From the NCBI RefSeq assembly GCF_001618145.1, contig NZ_LQNF01000035.1, forward strand, positions 1 to 37,318: a DNA stretch of 37,318 nt, given 5' to 3'. This document shows, one piece after another, positions 8,389-15,991 of this stretch. Numbering within the stretch: position 1 is the stretch's first letter; the number at the start of each line of letters is the position of its first letter. The notes below the pieces were generated by a model. The model ran no database searches. It worked only from the letters and a program-made list of their open reading frames with translations, and had not been told where the DNA came from. Source of the DNA: Oceanobacillus damuensis (lineage in GTDB: Bacteria > Bacillota > Bacilli > Bacillales > Amphibacillaceae). The position numbers and the translations under genes were made by a program.

Positions 8389-9461
8389 TGGAAAAACGAA
8401 GATTGACATTATCTCTGTTTGGATTTTTAATGCTTTGTTTCGTCTTGGTCGCTTGTAGCTCAGGTGAAGAAGGTACATCTGAAGGTAATGGGAAAGATGC
8501 TGATGATATTGAGGTAGTATTCATCCCGAAAATGACTGGTAATGCCTTTTTTGAATCCGGAAATAATGGTGCTCAAAAAATGGCGGAAGCAAAAGGATTT
8601 TCGGTGAAATACGATGGGGCACCGGAAGGAACTGTAGCAAATCAGGTACAAATTATCAATAGTGCAGTTAGCAGCGGTGCCGATGCAATTGCCATTTCAT
8701 CTGTGTCCGCTGATGGTTTGAATCAAGCATTGCAGAAAGCACTGGATGCAGATATTAAAGTAGTAACCTGGGATTCAGATGTTGATCCAGAATATCGGTC
8801 ATTTTATATCAATCAAGGAACACCTGAAATACTTGGAGCTATGCTTGTAGACATGGCTGCAGAACAAATGGATGAACCAGATGGGGAAAACCAAGTTGCA
8901 TGGTTTTACTCAAGTCCGACAGTTCCTGATCAAAATTCCTGGGTTGATTACGCGGAAACATACATTCAAGATAAATACCCGAAATGGGAAATTGTAACCA
9001 AGCAATTCGGTGAAGGAAATGAGCAAAAATCGCTGCAAATCGGTGAAAGTATAATCGATTCCTATCCAGACCTTGATGCTGTTATAGCTCCAGACTCAAC
9101 GGCACTTCCTGCGATGGCTCAAGCAGCAGAAAATAAAGGTCTAACTGCTGAAGACCTTATTATTACAGGTTTTGCATCACCAAATTCAATGAGGGGATTC
9201 ATTGAAAATGGAACAATTGTAAACCATGGACTTTGGGATGTTCAAGAGCAAGGAGCACTGGCTGTTTATATAGCCTATTATTTAGCACAAGGTAATACTT
9301 TAAACGTTGGGGATACACTTGATGTGCCAACTATTGGTGAAATTACAGTAGAGCCGAATACAGTCCAAGGTTACGACTATGAAGCTGATGATTCGGGGAT
9401 CATTGTCTTACCTGAACGAATTGTCTTTACAAAAGATAATACAGCTGATTATGACTTTTAG
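8388..9461 (+). CDS. lsrB: AI-2-binding lipoprotein LsrB
   Basis: Periplasmic-binding-protein-like receptor made as a lipoprotein, as usual in Gram-positives. The signal peptide ends in the lipobox LVAC with lipidated C23. Its C-terminal half closely follows the enterobacterial receptor, including NTVQGYDYEADDSG, LPERIVF and the terminal YDF. Probable ligand residues are K48 (IPKMTG), the WDSD segment 128-131, D181-Q182 (VPDQN), P235 and S237 (APDSTALPA). By my alignment S237 stands where the Salmonella protein has Ala222; the other contacts look conserved. A strong AAGGAGGG site precedes the ATG. It delivers extracellular AI-2 to LsrCD. Confidence 0.93.
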   Translation: MEKRRLTLSLFGFLMLCFVLVACSSGEEGTSEGNGKDADDIEVVFIPKMTGNAFFESGNNGAQKMAEAKGFSVKYDGAPEGTVANQVQIINSAVSSGADAIAISSVSADGLNQALQKALDADIKVVTWDSDVDPEYRSFYINQGTPEILGAMLVDMAAEQMDEPDGENQVAWFYSSPTVPDQNSWVDYAETYIQDKYPKWEIVTKQFGEGNEQKSLQIGESIIDSYPDLDAVIAPDSTALPAMAQAAENKGLTAEDLIITGFASPNSMRGFIENGTIVNHGLWDVQEQGALAVYIAYYLAQGNTLNVGDTLDVPTIGEITVEPNTVQGYDYEADDSGIIVLPERIVFTKDNTADYDF

Positions 9462-9493
9462 TTTGAATCTATTATTTGAGGAGTGATCAATTT

Positions 9494-10393
9494 ATGGCGG
9501 ATATGGAAGGCAATAAAGATGCAAAGCGATTTGCTCAAGATGTAGCTTTTGCGAATACAGGTGATTTCCACGTAAGAGGGGCTTCTAACTTGGATTGGGG
9601 AATGAAGGATCGCCTTTCAAGAATTTTTAATCCGGAAACGGGAAAAACCGTGATGCTCGCGTTTGATCATGGGTATTTCATGGGACCTACTTCAGGATTA
9701 GAAAGACTAGATTTGTTAATTCCCAGATTAGCAAAGCATGCTGATTGTTTAATGGGAACAAGGGGAGCGATTAGAACGAGTGTACCAGCAAGTTATAATA
9801 AATCAATTGCATTAAGGATATCGTCGGGTTCAAGTATTTTACAAGATGATTTAAGTCACGAATCGATGGTAGTAGACATAGAAGATGCTATCAAAATGAA
9901 TGCTAGCGCAATTGCGATTCAGACTTTTATCGGTGCAGATGGTCAAAAAGAAACGATTGAAGCATTGAATAAAGCGGTCAATCTAGGTTCCAGATACTCA
10001 ATTCCCACAATGGGCGTTGTAGCTGTTGGAAAAGAGATGGAACGTACCAATCGTTTTTTTCTACTTGCGACAAGAATGCTGGCAGAGTTTGGAGCGCAAA
10101 TTGTAAAAACATACTACTGCGATGATTTTGAGAAAGTGGTAGCAGCCTGCCCAGTGCCGTTAGTCGTTGCGGGTGGTAAAAAGGTTCCTGAAAAGGATGC
10201 ACTTACACTTGCGTATAACTCTATTCAAGGTGGAGCTGCCGGAGTAGATATGGGGAGAAACATTTTCCAATCTGAGTATCCGAAGGCTATGATTCAAGCG
10301 GTAAATAAAGTTGTACATGATGGGTTTACTGATAAAGAGGCTTATGAGTTTTATCTTGATTTAGCTAATGCAAGTCTACAAGTAAGTAAATAA
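9494..10393 (+). CDS. lsrF: 3-hydroxy-5-phosphonooxypentane-2,4-dione thiolase LsrF
   Basis: Class I aldolase-fold enzyme that transfers the acetyl group of the isomerised phospho-AI-2 intermediate to CoA, giving acetyl-CoA and DHAP. The blocks LDWGMKDRLSRIFNPETGKTVM, LAFDHGYFMGPTSGLER, QIVKTYY (predicted Schiff-base lysine K205), LVVAGGKKVPE and GVDMGRNIFQS match the enterobacterial enzyme over its length. The start at ATG 9494 follows TGAGGAG by 10 bases; an upstream alternative adds six residues without support. It ends the compact lsrACDBF operon. Normally lsrG follows, but here a hairpin and a DJ-1 family gene follow. Confidence 0.93.
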   Translation: MADMEGNKDAKRFAQDVAFANTGDFHVRGASNLDWGMKDRLSRIFNPETGKTVMLAFDHGYFMGPTSGLERLDLLIPRLAKHADCLMGTRGAIRTSVPASYNKSIALRISSGSSILQDDLSHESMVVDIEDAIKMNASAIAIQTFIGADGQKETIEALNKAVNLGSRYSIPTMGVVAVGKEMERTNRFFLLATRMLAEFGAQIVKTYYCDDFEKVVAACPVPLVVAGGKKVPEKDALTLAYNSIQGGAAGVDMGRNIFQSEYPKAMIQAVNKVVHDGFTDKEAYEFYLDLANASLQVSK

Positions 10394-10401
10394 GTTTAAA
10401 G

Positions 10402-10429
10402 AGGCTTCTACTATTTTGGGTAGAAGCCT
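10402..10429 (+). terminator. hairpin after lsrF
   Basis: AGGCTTCTAC and GTAGAAGCCT form a perfect 10-bp stem with an 8-nt loop. The following sequence is only moderately T-rich, so it may act as a partial terminator or a 3'-end stabiliser, allowing some read-through to the next gene. Confidence 0.6.
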
Positions 10430-10465
10430 TATGGTAGTTTCATTGACAAATATGGAGGGGTAAAA

Positions 10466-10981
10466 ATGGCAAAAATAGCATTTTTATTAGCATCTGATTT
10501 TGAAGATTCGGAGATGAGAAATCCTTATGAGGCAATAAAGAAGGCTGGGCACGAAGTAACCATAGTCGGTAATAAAGAAGATGATTTATGTATAGGAAAG
10601 CATAATACGGTTTCTTATTATAGCGAGATGTCAAGTGCTGAAGCCTTAGAGCATGACTTTGATGCAGTAGTCATACCGGGAGGAGGAGCTCCAGAAGTAT
10701 TACGTATAAATGAAGACACGTTGAATTTCGTTAAGGATCTAAATAGTAAATCAAAAATAATAGCAGGGATATGCCATGGTCCTCAGGTAATGATTAGTGC
10801 TGATGTTATTCGTGACAAGACACTGACCTGCTTTAAAGGGATACGGGACGATGTTATAAATGGAGGTGCAGAATACGTTGATGAAGAAGTTGTTGTGGGT
10901 AAAAATATTATCACTTCAAGAACTCCAAAAGACGAACCTGCATTTATTCGAGAAATTTTATCGCAAATTAGTGGATTGTAA
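10466..10981 (+). CDS. DJ-1/PfpI family protein
   Basis: A 171-residue class I glutamine-amidotransferase-like fold protein. The nucleophile elbow AGICHGPQ with C103 and H104 is intact. An acidic residue near the N-terminus (E13 in DFEDSE) is in the place that tunes this cysteine. PGGGAPEVLR and KNIITSRTP are also typical of PfpI/YhbO-like proteins. Known relatives act as glyoxalase III or as general stress proteins. AI-2 precursor DPD is itself a reactive dicarbonyl, so protection against such compounds is a reasonable guess from context, but unproven. A good GGAGGGG site precedes the ATG. Confidence 0.85.
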   Translation: MAKIAFLLASDFEDSEMRNPYEAIKKAGHEVTIVGNKEDDLCIGKHNTVSYYSEMSSAEALEHDFDAVVIPGGGAPEVLRINEDTLNFVKDLNSKSKIIAGICHGPQVMISADVIRDKTLTCFKGIRDDVINGGAEYVDEEVVVGKNIITSRTPKDEPAFIREILSQISGL

Positions 10982-11064
10982 TATCTTTTGAAACAGTGGT
11001 GATTGTAAAAGGAGTAGCAACATATAGATAGAAGCAAAAAGAATTTCTTGCTGTTAAATGCAAT

Positions 11065-11107
11065 GAAAGCTGGTTGCTAAGGGGTGGTGACAGCCAGGCT
11101 TTCTTTT
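11065..11107 (+). terminator. terminator between the DJ-1 gene and the aldolase gene
   Basis: GAAAGCTGG pairs with CCAGGCTTTC (one bulged base), followed by TTTT. It is a plausible intrinsic terminator, suggesting that the aldolase gene may have its own promoter or be read through only partly. Confidence 0.6.
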
Positions 11108-11136
11108 AGTGAGAATATCCTAGGAGGTAATTTTAC

Positions 11137-11994
11137 ATGGGGTTCGTTTCGGTAAAAGATATGTTAAACAAGGCTTTAAAAGGAAATTATGCAGTTGGTC
11201 ATTTTGATGTACACAACTTAGAATGGGTACAATCGGTTTTAGAGGCTGCCGAAGAATTGAATTCACCCGTTATTCTAGGTGTCACCGAAGAAGCGATTGA
11301 GTATTTTGGTGGTTTTACAGTTGCAAAAGAACTTGTGGCATCTCTTATAAAAGAGAAAGAAATCACCGTCCCAGTTGCTCTGCACTTAGATCATGGATCA
11401 AGTGTGGAAAACTGTAGATCTGCTATTGATGCCGGCTTTTCCTCCGTGATGATTGATGCCTCGAAGCTACCGTTTGATGAAAATGTTAAGACTACGAAAG
11501 AGGTCGTAGACTATGCACATAAGTTAGGGGTTACAGTAGAAGCAGAGTTGGGAAATATCGGTGGAAAAGAAAGGGATATTACTTCTGATGACCCCGTTTA
11601 CGCAAACATAGATGAATGTAAGCAGTTGGTTGCATTAACCAATATTGATAGTTTAGCTCCTGCACTCGGATCTGCCCACGGACCATATAAAGGGGAACCA
11701 AAAGTCGATTTTAAGAAAATGAAGGAGATTAGCGAGTCTATTCAAATTCCATTAGTATTGCACGGCGCTTCCGGTCTTTATACGGAACAAATCAAACAGG
11801 CGATTTTATCAGGAACTGCAAAAATTAATGTTAATGCGGATAATCATCTTGCCTTCACAAAGAGAGTTCGCCAGCTATTAAATGAACATGAGGAAATGTA
11901 TAATGCAGCTTATTATATAAGGGAGGGAAGGCTGGCTGTTAAAGAAATGATTAAAATGAAGATTAGATTATTTGGGTCATTTGGAAAAGCATAA
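11137..11994 (+). CDS. fba: class II fructose-bisphosphate/ketose-bisphosphate aldolase
   Basis: Zinc-dependent aldolase of 285 residues that reversibly condenses DHAP with an aldehyde, classically glyceraldehyde 3-phosphate to fructose 1,6-bisphosphate. The zinc/catalytic block is HLDHG (D85, H86). Further zinc ligands are H181 (SAHGPYKG) and H209 (LHGASG). The NVNADN segment and the C-terminal FGSFGKA are as in FbaA-like enzymes. A strong AGGAGGT site precedes ATG 11137. Given LsrF upstream, it could consume the DHAP made from AI-2. The family also contains tagatose-bisphosphate and other specialised aldolases, so substrate is not certain. The cell very likely has a separate glycolytic copy, but that cannot be seen here. 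Confidence 0.88.
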   Translation: MGFVSVKDMLNKALKGNYAVGHFDVHNLEWVQSVLEAAEELNSPVILGVTEEAIEYFGGFTVAKELVASLIKEKEITVPVALHLDHGSSVENCRSAIDAGFSSVMIDASKLPFDENVKTTKEVVDYAHKLGVTVEAELGNIGGKERDITSDDPVYANIDECKQLVALTNIDSLAPALGSAHGPYKGEPKVDFKKMKEISESIQIPLVLHGASGLYTEQIKQAILSGTAKINVNADNHLAFTKRVRQLLNEHEEMYNAAYYIREGRLAVKEMIKMKIRLFGSFGKA

Positions 11995-12293
11995 AAAAGC
12001 GAGTGATTATTCAACTGTATGAGTAGATAATTGTTTAATATTCTAATTGAAAATAATTTTCGCCAGGAAATAAATTTTTAGTGTGTCGGTAATGGTTAAG
12101 TACGTATGCCGGATTGAAGTGCTTGGCTGGAGGACTCTCCCGAATGGCCAGTTCTCACTCCCGAGTAGTGACAGCATTCTCTCACCTGTAAGGGTCTCCC
12201 TACCAGTTCTCCCCGTTTGGCAGAAGACAGCAACAGGATATCACTTATCCTGTTGCTGAACCAAAATTATTCTTCCAAACATACTCTTTTTCC
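11995..12293. other. gene-free stretch with a repeat-rich, structured segment
   Basis: No credible ORF is seen. From about 12110 the DNA becomes GC-richer than its surroundings. It contains CCAGTTCTC twice (12148-12156 and 12203-12211), each preceded by CTCCC at a short distance, small inverted repeats such as TCACT/AGTGA, and a perfect 13-bp stem at its right end. I know no RNA family that it matches. Confidence 0.4.
12228..12258. repeat. perfect 13-bp inverted repeat with 5-nt loop
   Basis: CAGCAACAGGATA and TATCCTGTTGCTG flank TCACT. Neither side has a T-run, so it is not a standard terminator. It could close a structured RNA made from the segment to its left. Confidence 0.6.
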
Positions 12294-12380
12294 TTAGCAG
12301 GCAGAGAGATACCCTACATAAATTATCTTTAATGTCTCATAAGCAACCGTAAGCATGATGAAACCAACTTTACTCTTCAT
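12294..12380 (-). CDS. possible 28-residue small protein
   Basis: A short ORF, MKSKVGFIMLTVAYETLKII and eight more residues ending in SAC, begins 7 bases after a GGAG site (TATAGGAGTGCAGAT). It is moderately hydrophobic and basic at the N-terminus, so it could be a small membrane peptide. I do not recognise it. The good ribosome binding site is the main support. Confidence 0.35.
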   Translation of the reverse strand: MKSKVGFIMLTVAYETLKIIYVGYLSAC

Positions 12381-12405
12381 ATCTGCACTCCTATATAGGG
12401 TTAAG

Positions 12406-12434
12406 TTTTCAGAATCTAAGAGAGATGTTATAAT
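12406..12434 (+). promoter_or_regulatory. promoter of the zinc-ribbon gene
   Basis: A -35-like TTTTCA (12406-12411), a 17-nt spacer and a consensus -10 TATAAT (12429-12434) lie about 40 bases before the ATG. Confidence 0.55.
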
Positions 12435-12473
12435 TAAGCTCATAAGTAATTTAACTGTAAGGGGAAGTATAAA

Positions 12474-12683
12474 ATGTCAGTAATAGATTTCGAAGCAGCC
12501 CGAAAGTGGTCTAAGGTACCTAAAGATATACAAGAAATGCTCCTTAATAACGTGTTCTGTTCACAATGCCTTGAGACAACTATCGTAGACTATACATTGC
12601 ATAATGATGAGTATGGTGTCCTTCTCAAAGGTAAGTGTAAAAAATGTGGGGAAGACGTAGCAAGACTTGTGGAAGATGCATAG
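12474..12683 (+). CDS. small zinc-ribbon protein of unknown function
   Basis: A 69-residue cytoplasmic protein with two CxxC pairs, FCSQC (about residue 29) and KCKKCGED (about residue 55), spaced as in a zinc ribbon or rubredoxin-like knuckle. The first half is helical and charged. There is no further domain to suggest an enzymatic role; nucleic-acid or protein binding is common for such proteins. It is a single-gene unit with its own promoter and a strong terminator, and has a good AAGGGGAAG ribosome binding site. Confidence 0.8.
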   Translation: MSVIDFEAARKWSKVPKDIQEMLLNNVFCSQCLETTIVDYTLHNDEYGVLLKGKCKKCGEDVARLVEDA

Positions 12684-12690
12684 AAGCAGA

Positions 12691-12725
12691 AAAGACTGAC
12701 AAAACATACTGTCAGTCTTTTTTTT
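12691..12725 (+). terminator. intrinsic terminator after the zinc-ribbon gene
   Basis: AAAGACTGACA and TGTCAGTCTTT form a perfect 11-bp stem with an 8-nt loop and a run of eight T. On the opposite strand it also ends in TTTTC and may serve the converging sigma-factor gene. Confidence 0.9.
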
Positions 12726-12814
12726 GGTTAATTTAGTCCTGTTTCCCTTGATATGAATGCACCAATCCCATACAATAACGAAACTGGTGCATCAACTAAA
12801 AGAAATATAACAAA

Positions 12815-13309
12815 CTACTGCCTGATCATCTCACGTATCGATTCTCTCCCACGCCAAATATAGGTTAGGGTATCGGAATTTGAAATCTCCAGTACTTCAC
12901 TAATTTCCTGAACAGATAAATGATTACTGGATTTCAGGTTTAGGGCTAATCTTTCTTTTAATGAAACGTTCATCAATAAGAAGGAAATATCATTTTTATT
13001 TTTTTCTTCAGAAGCGAAACATGGAACCATGCCGGAATGATTTTTTTCATTGATTTGCGTTTGAGCAAGGTTCACCGCTTTTTGAAACAGCCACAGGGAA
13101 AACTTTTTAGTGGATGCCTGACAATCGCCAATATGGTAATAAACATGCAAGAAAATATCCTTGGCTAGATCTTCAGCATCTTTTTTGTCCCCGCTGATAA
13201 TATAACAAATTTGATAGACCGATTGATGATAATGCTGAACAAGCTTCTTAAACGCACGGCTGTCTCCTTTTTTCACCTGCTTGATTACCCGTTTTCCAAT
13301 CTCCTTCAT
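12815..13309 (-). CDS. ECF-type RNA polymerase sigma factor
   Basis: A 164-residue sigma-70 family protein with only regions 2 and 4. Region 2 is seen from about residue 15 to 80 (DSRAFKKLVQHYHQSVYQICYI, then DAEDLAKDIFLHVY). Region 4 is at about 115-160 (SLKERLALNL, then LSVQEISEVLEISNSDTL). The region 2 helix reads DAEDLAKDIF where DAEDLVQEVF-like sequences are common, so it is somewhat diverged. There is no obvious anti-sigma gene beside it. It lies 145 bases downstream of a lipoprotein and two-component system on the same strand, but a hairpin lies between. GGAGGTTG precedes the ATG. Confidence 0.82.
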   Translation of the reverse strand: MKEIGKRVIKQVKKGDSRAFKKLVQHYHQSVYQICYIISGDKKDAEDLAKDIFLHVYYHIGDCQASTKKFSLWLFQKAVNLAQTQINEKNHSGMVPCFASEEKNKNDISFLLMNVSLKERLALNLKSSNHLSVQEISEVLEISNSDTLTYIWRGRESIREMIRQ

Positions 13310-13386
13310 GCTTCAACCTCCGTATGATTGCTTCTCAGTATTAGAAAAATTGGGACATGCCTTCGTTCGCTTTATGCAACAAGAAA

Positions 13387-13419
13387 GGTTCATACTTTCC
13401 TGGCTGCCAAGAAAGAACC
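13387..13419 (-). terminator. probable terminator of the lipoprotein operon
   Basis: On the minus strand GGTT/AACC, CTTTC/GAAAG and TGGC/GCCA segments make an interrupted stem followed by TTTCTT. It separates the lipoprotein gene from the sigma factor gene. Confidence 0.45.
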
Positions 13420-13454
13420 CTTAGCTAAAGTGAACCTCGTCGCTCGTCTTTTGA

Positions 13455-14528
13455 TTACTTTTCCGAACTTAAAATCATCGTTTCGGCCGATTTCACAACT
13501 TCTTCTAGTTCTACATCTGGATTTGATAGTATTATCGAATAACGCAAACCATCCTCATCCCATAGAACGCTATTAATCATCTCTTCATGCTCCGCAGCAT
13601 TTCCTCGAATCTCCAAATCTCCTTCTTCAACTGGCATGTCATCAGGAGTGGGGAACACAGACAATGAAAACATTGGAATACCTTCTTGGGAACTATACAT
13701 TAATTCCAACTCATGCCGATCCAATCCAGCTGAGAAATCATACAGTTGCATACTTGAGAGAAGGAATTCTTCCTCTGGAAATACGAGGAACGGTTGTGCT
13801 AACGCTTCTTCTGCTTCCTCCATTGTAACTTCATCGGGACCCAGATCCTCTTCTAAGTTTGCAATTTCAACATCTTCCGGAATATCAAGCGTAAATGTAT
13901 CTTCAGCAAATTTTGGTGAAAAATCCAATTCGGTATACGCGAATTCAGTTCGAGTATCTCCAGCTTCTGATACTAGCTTTACAACAAACCACGTTTTTTG
14001 ATCTACCCATAATTCCATATCGCCAAGTAAATTATCCGCTTCATTCGCTTTCACCTGAATGTGGTACGTGTCATAATCAAGTACCTTTTCTTCGCCAGCC
14101 ACGTCATAGGTATGAGAGTCTTTCATCATTTCCATCATGCCTTTGAACTGCTCTTTCGGACTTATAGCTGCAAAGTCTCCAAGCCCAGTCATATCCATTT
14201 CATGTGCCTGATTATTTGCTTTGTCATACATGAGCATTGTCTTGCCGTCATTTAATATTTCTGCCACTTCTTCCAGTAATTGATCATTCGTAATAATCTT
14301 TCTTTGTTCCCCTGCAACATACTCCTCCATGATCATATGCTGCGTCATCTTTTCTCCTTCAAACATTTTTATTTCCGAGATCCCTTGATAGTCGTTTACA
14401 TTCTTCTCCGATTCAATAGCGTTGTGGATGATATCCTCCGCAGATACTTCCAAATTTTGTGAACAGCCTCCTAATACTAATGTAAGAACACTAAGTAAAA
14501 TTAAACTTTCTCTCCATGCAAATTTCAT
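13455..14528 (-). CDS. LolA-like/DUF4367-type lipoprotein
   Basis: A lipoprotein of about 357 residues. The signal peptide ends at the lipobox LGGC. The first domain (to about residue 210) has the pattern of LolA/LppX-fold proteins of Bacillus (YdcC-like): AIESEKNVNDYQGISEIKM, YDTYHIQVKANEADNLLGDMELWVDQKTWF. The second domain (about 230-357) resembles DUF4367. Many acidic residues make the exported domain strongly negative. It follows the histidine kinase gene with a 2-bp gap, so it may be the kinase's partner, sensor or target at the membrane surface. Start ATG 14528 has AAGGGG upstream and places the lipobox correctly. Confidence 0.78.
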   Translation of the reverse strand: MKFAWRESLILLSVLTLVLGGCSQNLEVSAEDIIHNAIESEKNVNDYQGISEIKMFEGEKMTQHMIMEEYVAGEQRKIITNDQLLEEVAEILNDGKTMLMYDKANNQAHEMDMTGLGDFAAISPKEQFKGMMEMMKDSHTYDVAGEEKVLDYDTYHIQVKANEADNLLGDMELWVDQKTWFVVKLVSEAGDTRTEFAYTELDFSPKFAEDTFTLDIPEDVEIANLEEDLGPDEVTMEEAEEALAQPFLVFPEEEFLLSSMQLYDFSAGLDRHELELMYSSQEGIPMFSLSVFPTPDDMPVEEGDLEIRGNAAEHEEMINSVLWDEDGLRYSIILSNPDVELEEVVKSAETMILSSEK

Positions 14529-14530
14529 GA

Positions 14531-15991
14531 TTATCCCCTTTCTTTTATCCAACAGGCAATTAATGTGCCTTTATTTTCCGTTGACCAAATTTTTATTTTC
14601 CCATCATGTTTTTCCATTATTATTTTTGCAATGCTTAATCCTAGACCTGATGTTGCCCCTTTTCCCCGGGAAGTATCATCTTGATAAAACGGTTGAAAAA
14701 CCTTTTCCAGTTGAGTATGCTTAATGCCTTTTCCTTCGTTCTGAATAAGAATCACAGTTCCATCTTCTCTCCATGCATTCACCTCATCTGTGAACGCTGG
14801 AAACACCCAATTCGGTAATGGCTTTCTCGATGAAATGGCGGCCAGCCAAATACGATGATGATTTGGAGTATACCGAATGCTGTTATCCATTAAGTTATCG
14901 ACGAGCCGAATCATTTGCTTCGGATCAAGCTTGTAGGAATTTCTTACGTGCAGTTCGGTGGTTAGTTCGATATCTTTTTTGATGCATGGCTCTTCATAAC
15001 CTGAAAATAACATTTCAAAAAATTCATTCCCGTTTACTTGTACGGTATGAAGTGTATTATCTGTTGCCTGGAGTGCGGTAAATACCGACAAATCATCAAT
15101 CATCTGCTTCATATGTTCCAGCTTGTCATGGATAATCATTTGGTATTCTTCTCGTTCTTTCTTCGATAAATGATGACTTTCCAAAGCTTCTGTGTATGTA
15201 CGAATAACGGTTAATGGTGTTTTTAAATCATGAGAAAGGGAGGCAACCATATATTCCTTCTCCTGCTGCTGCTTGGCAAGAGCATCTCTCGTCTCTGCTA
15301 TTTGTGCTTTCATTTGCTCGAAATGGGTGATGACCACTCCGATTTCATCCTTTGACCGAACCAGTTCTTGCTTCGGTTTCTTACCTGCCGCAAATGCTTT
15401 CATATGCTCTTGCAGCTGATACAAAGGCCGATTCAACTTACGGTTTATAGAAAGCATTACCATCGAATAGAGACCAATAAAAAAGATGCCCAACAGGATA
15501 AACATGAATGTCGTACGTTGATTGGATGTCTCTACCCATGCTTTTCTGCCTGAAGTGATTTCATATAGACCAACCAGCCGATTCGTGTCATCAAATACTA
15601 GCTTTTTTAGCGAATAGGTCCGTGGTTTTTTCTGATATTCGTTTAAATTCTGAAATAGATTCTCTTGATTCACTTGAAAAATATGAGCTTCCCCAGGTGT
15701 ACTCATCGTAGAAAATAACTGGACGCCATCATAACGATATAAATCTATTTTGAGATTGTCATCAGCCAAACGTTGCAATCGCTCATAGTTTTCTTCAGGC
15801 TGAATGTCATATAAAGATACGTCCTTCAGCTCGCTTTCTAATTCTGTGACTAACGCTTGAAAATCAAGATACTCCTTTAAATCCTGTTCTTGATCATAGG
15901 CACTTAGACTAATGTAGAGTATATAAATAGCGGCAATCGGCAACAGCATAACAAGCAGATAACTGATCATAAGCCAATTTTTAATCTTCAT
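14531..15991 (-). CDS. membrane sensor histidine kinase
   Basis: About 486 residues. There are two membrane segments (about residues 8-30 and 160-182) around an extracellular sensor region of about 130 residues. A HAMP region follows (about 183-235). The dimerisation/phosphoacceptor motif SLSHDLKTPL has H254. The ATPase domain has the N box NLMDNSIRYTP, G1 NEGKGI, an F box VFQPFYQ and G2 SGLGLSIAK. ATG 15991 overlaps the response regulator stop by 4 bases (ATGA), a clear coupled pair. The extracellular domain is not one I recognise, so the signal is unknown; the lipoprotein encoded next suggests an envelope-linked signal. Confidence 0.92.
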   Translation of the reverse strand: MKIKNWLMISYLLVMLLPIAAIYILYISLSAYDQEQDLKEYLDFQALVTELESELKDVSLYDIQPEENYERLQRLADDNLKIDLYRYDGVQLFSTMSTPGEAHIFQVNQENLFQNLNEYQKKPRTYSLKKLVFDDTNRLVGLYEITSGRKAWVETSNQRTTFMFILLGIFFIGLYSMVMLSINRKLNRPLYQLQEHMKAFAAGKKPKQELVRSKDEIGVVITHFEQMKAQIAETRDALAKQQQEKEYMVASLSHDLKTPLTVIRTYTEALESHHLSKKEREEYQMIIHDKLEHMKQMIDDLSVFTALQATDNTLHTVQVNGNEFFEMLFSGYEEPCIKKDIELTTELHVRNSYKLDPKQMIRLVDNLMDNSIRYTPNHHRIWLAAISSRKPLPNWVFPAFTDEVNAWREDGTVILIQNEGKGIKHTQLEKVFQPFYQDDTSRGKGATSGLGLSIAKIIMEKHDGKIKIWSTENKGTLIACWIKERG

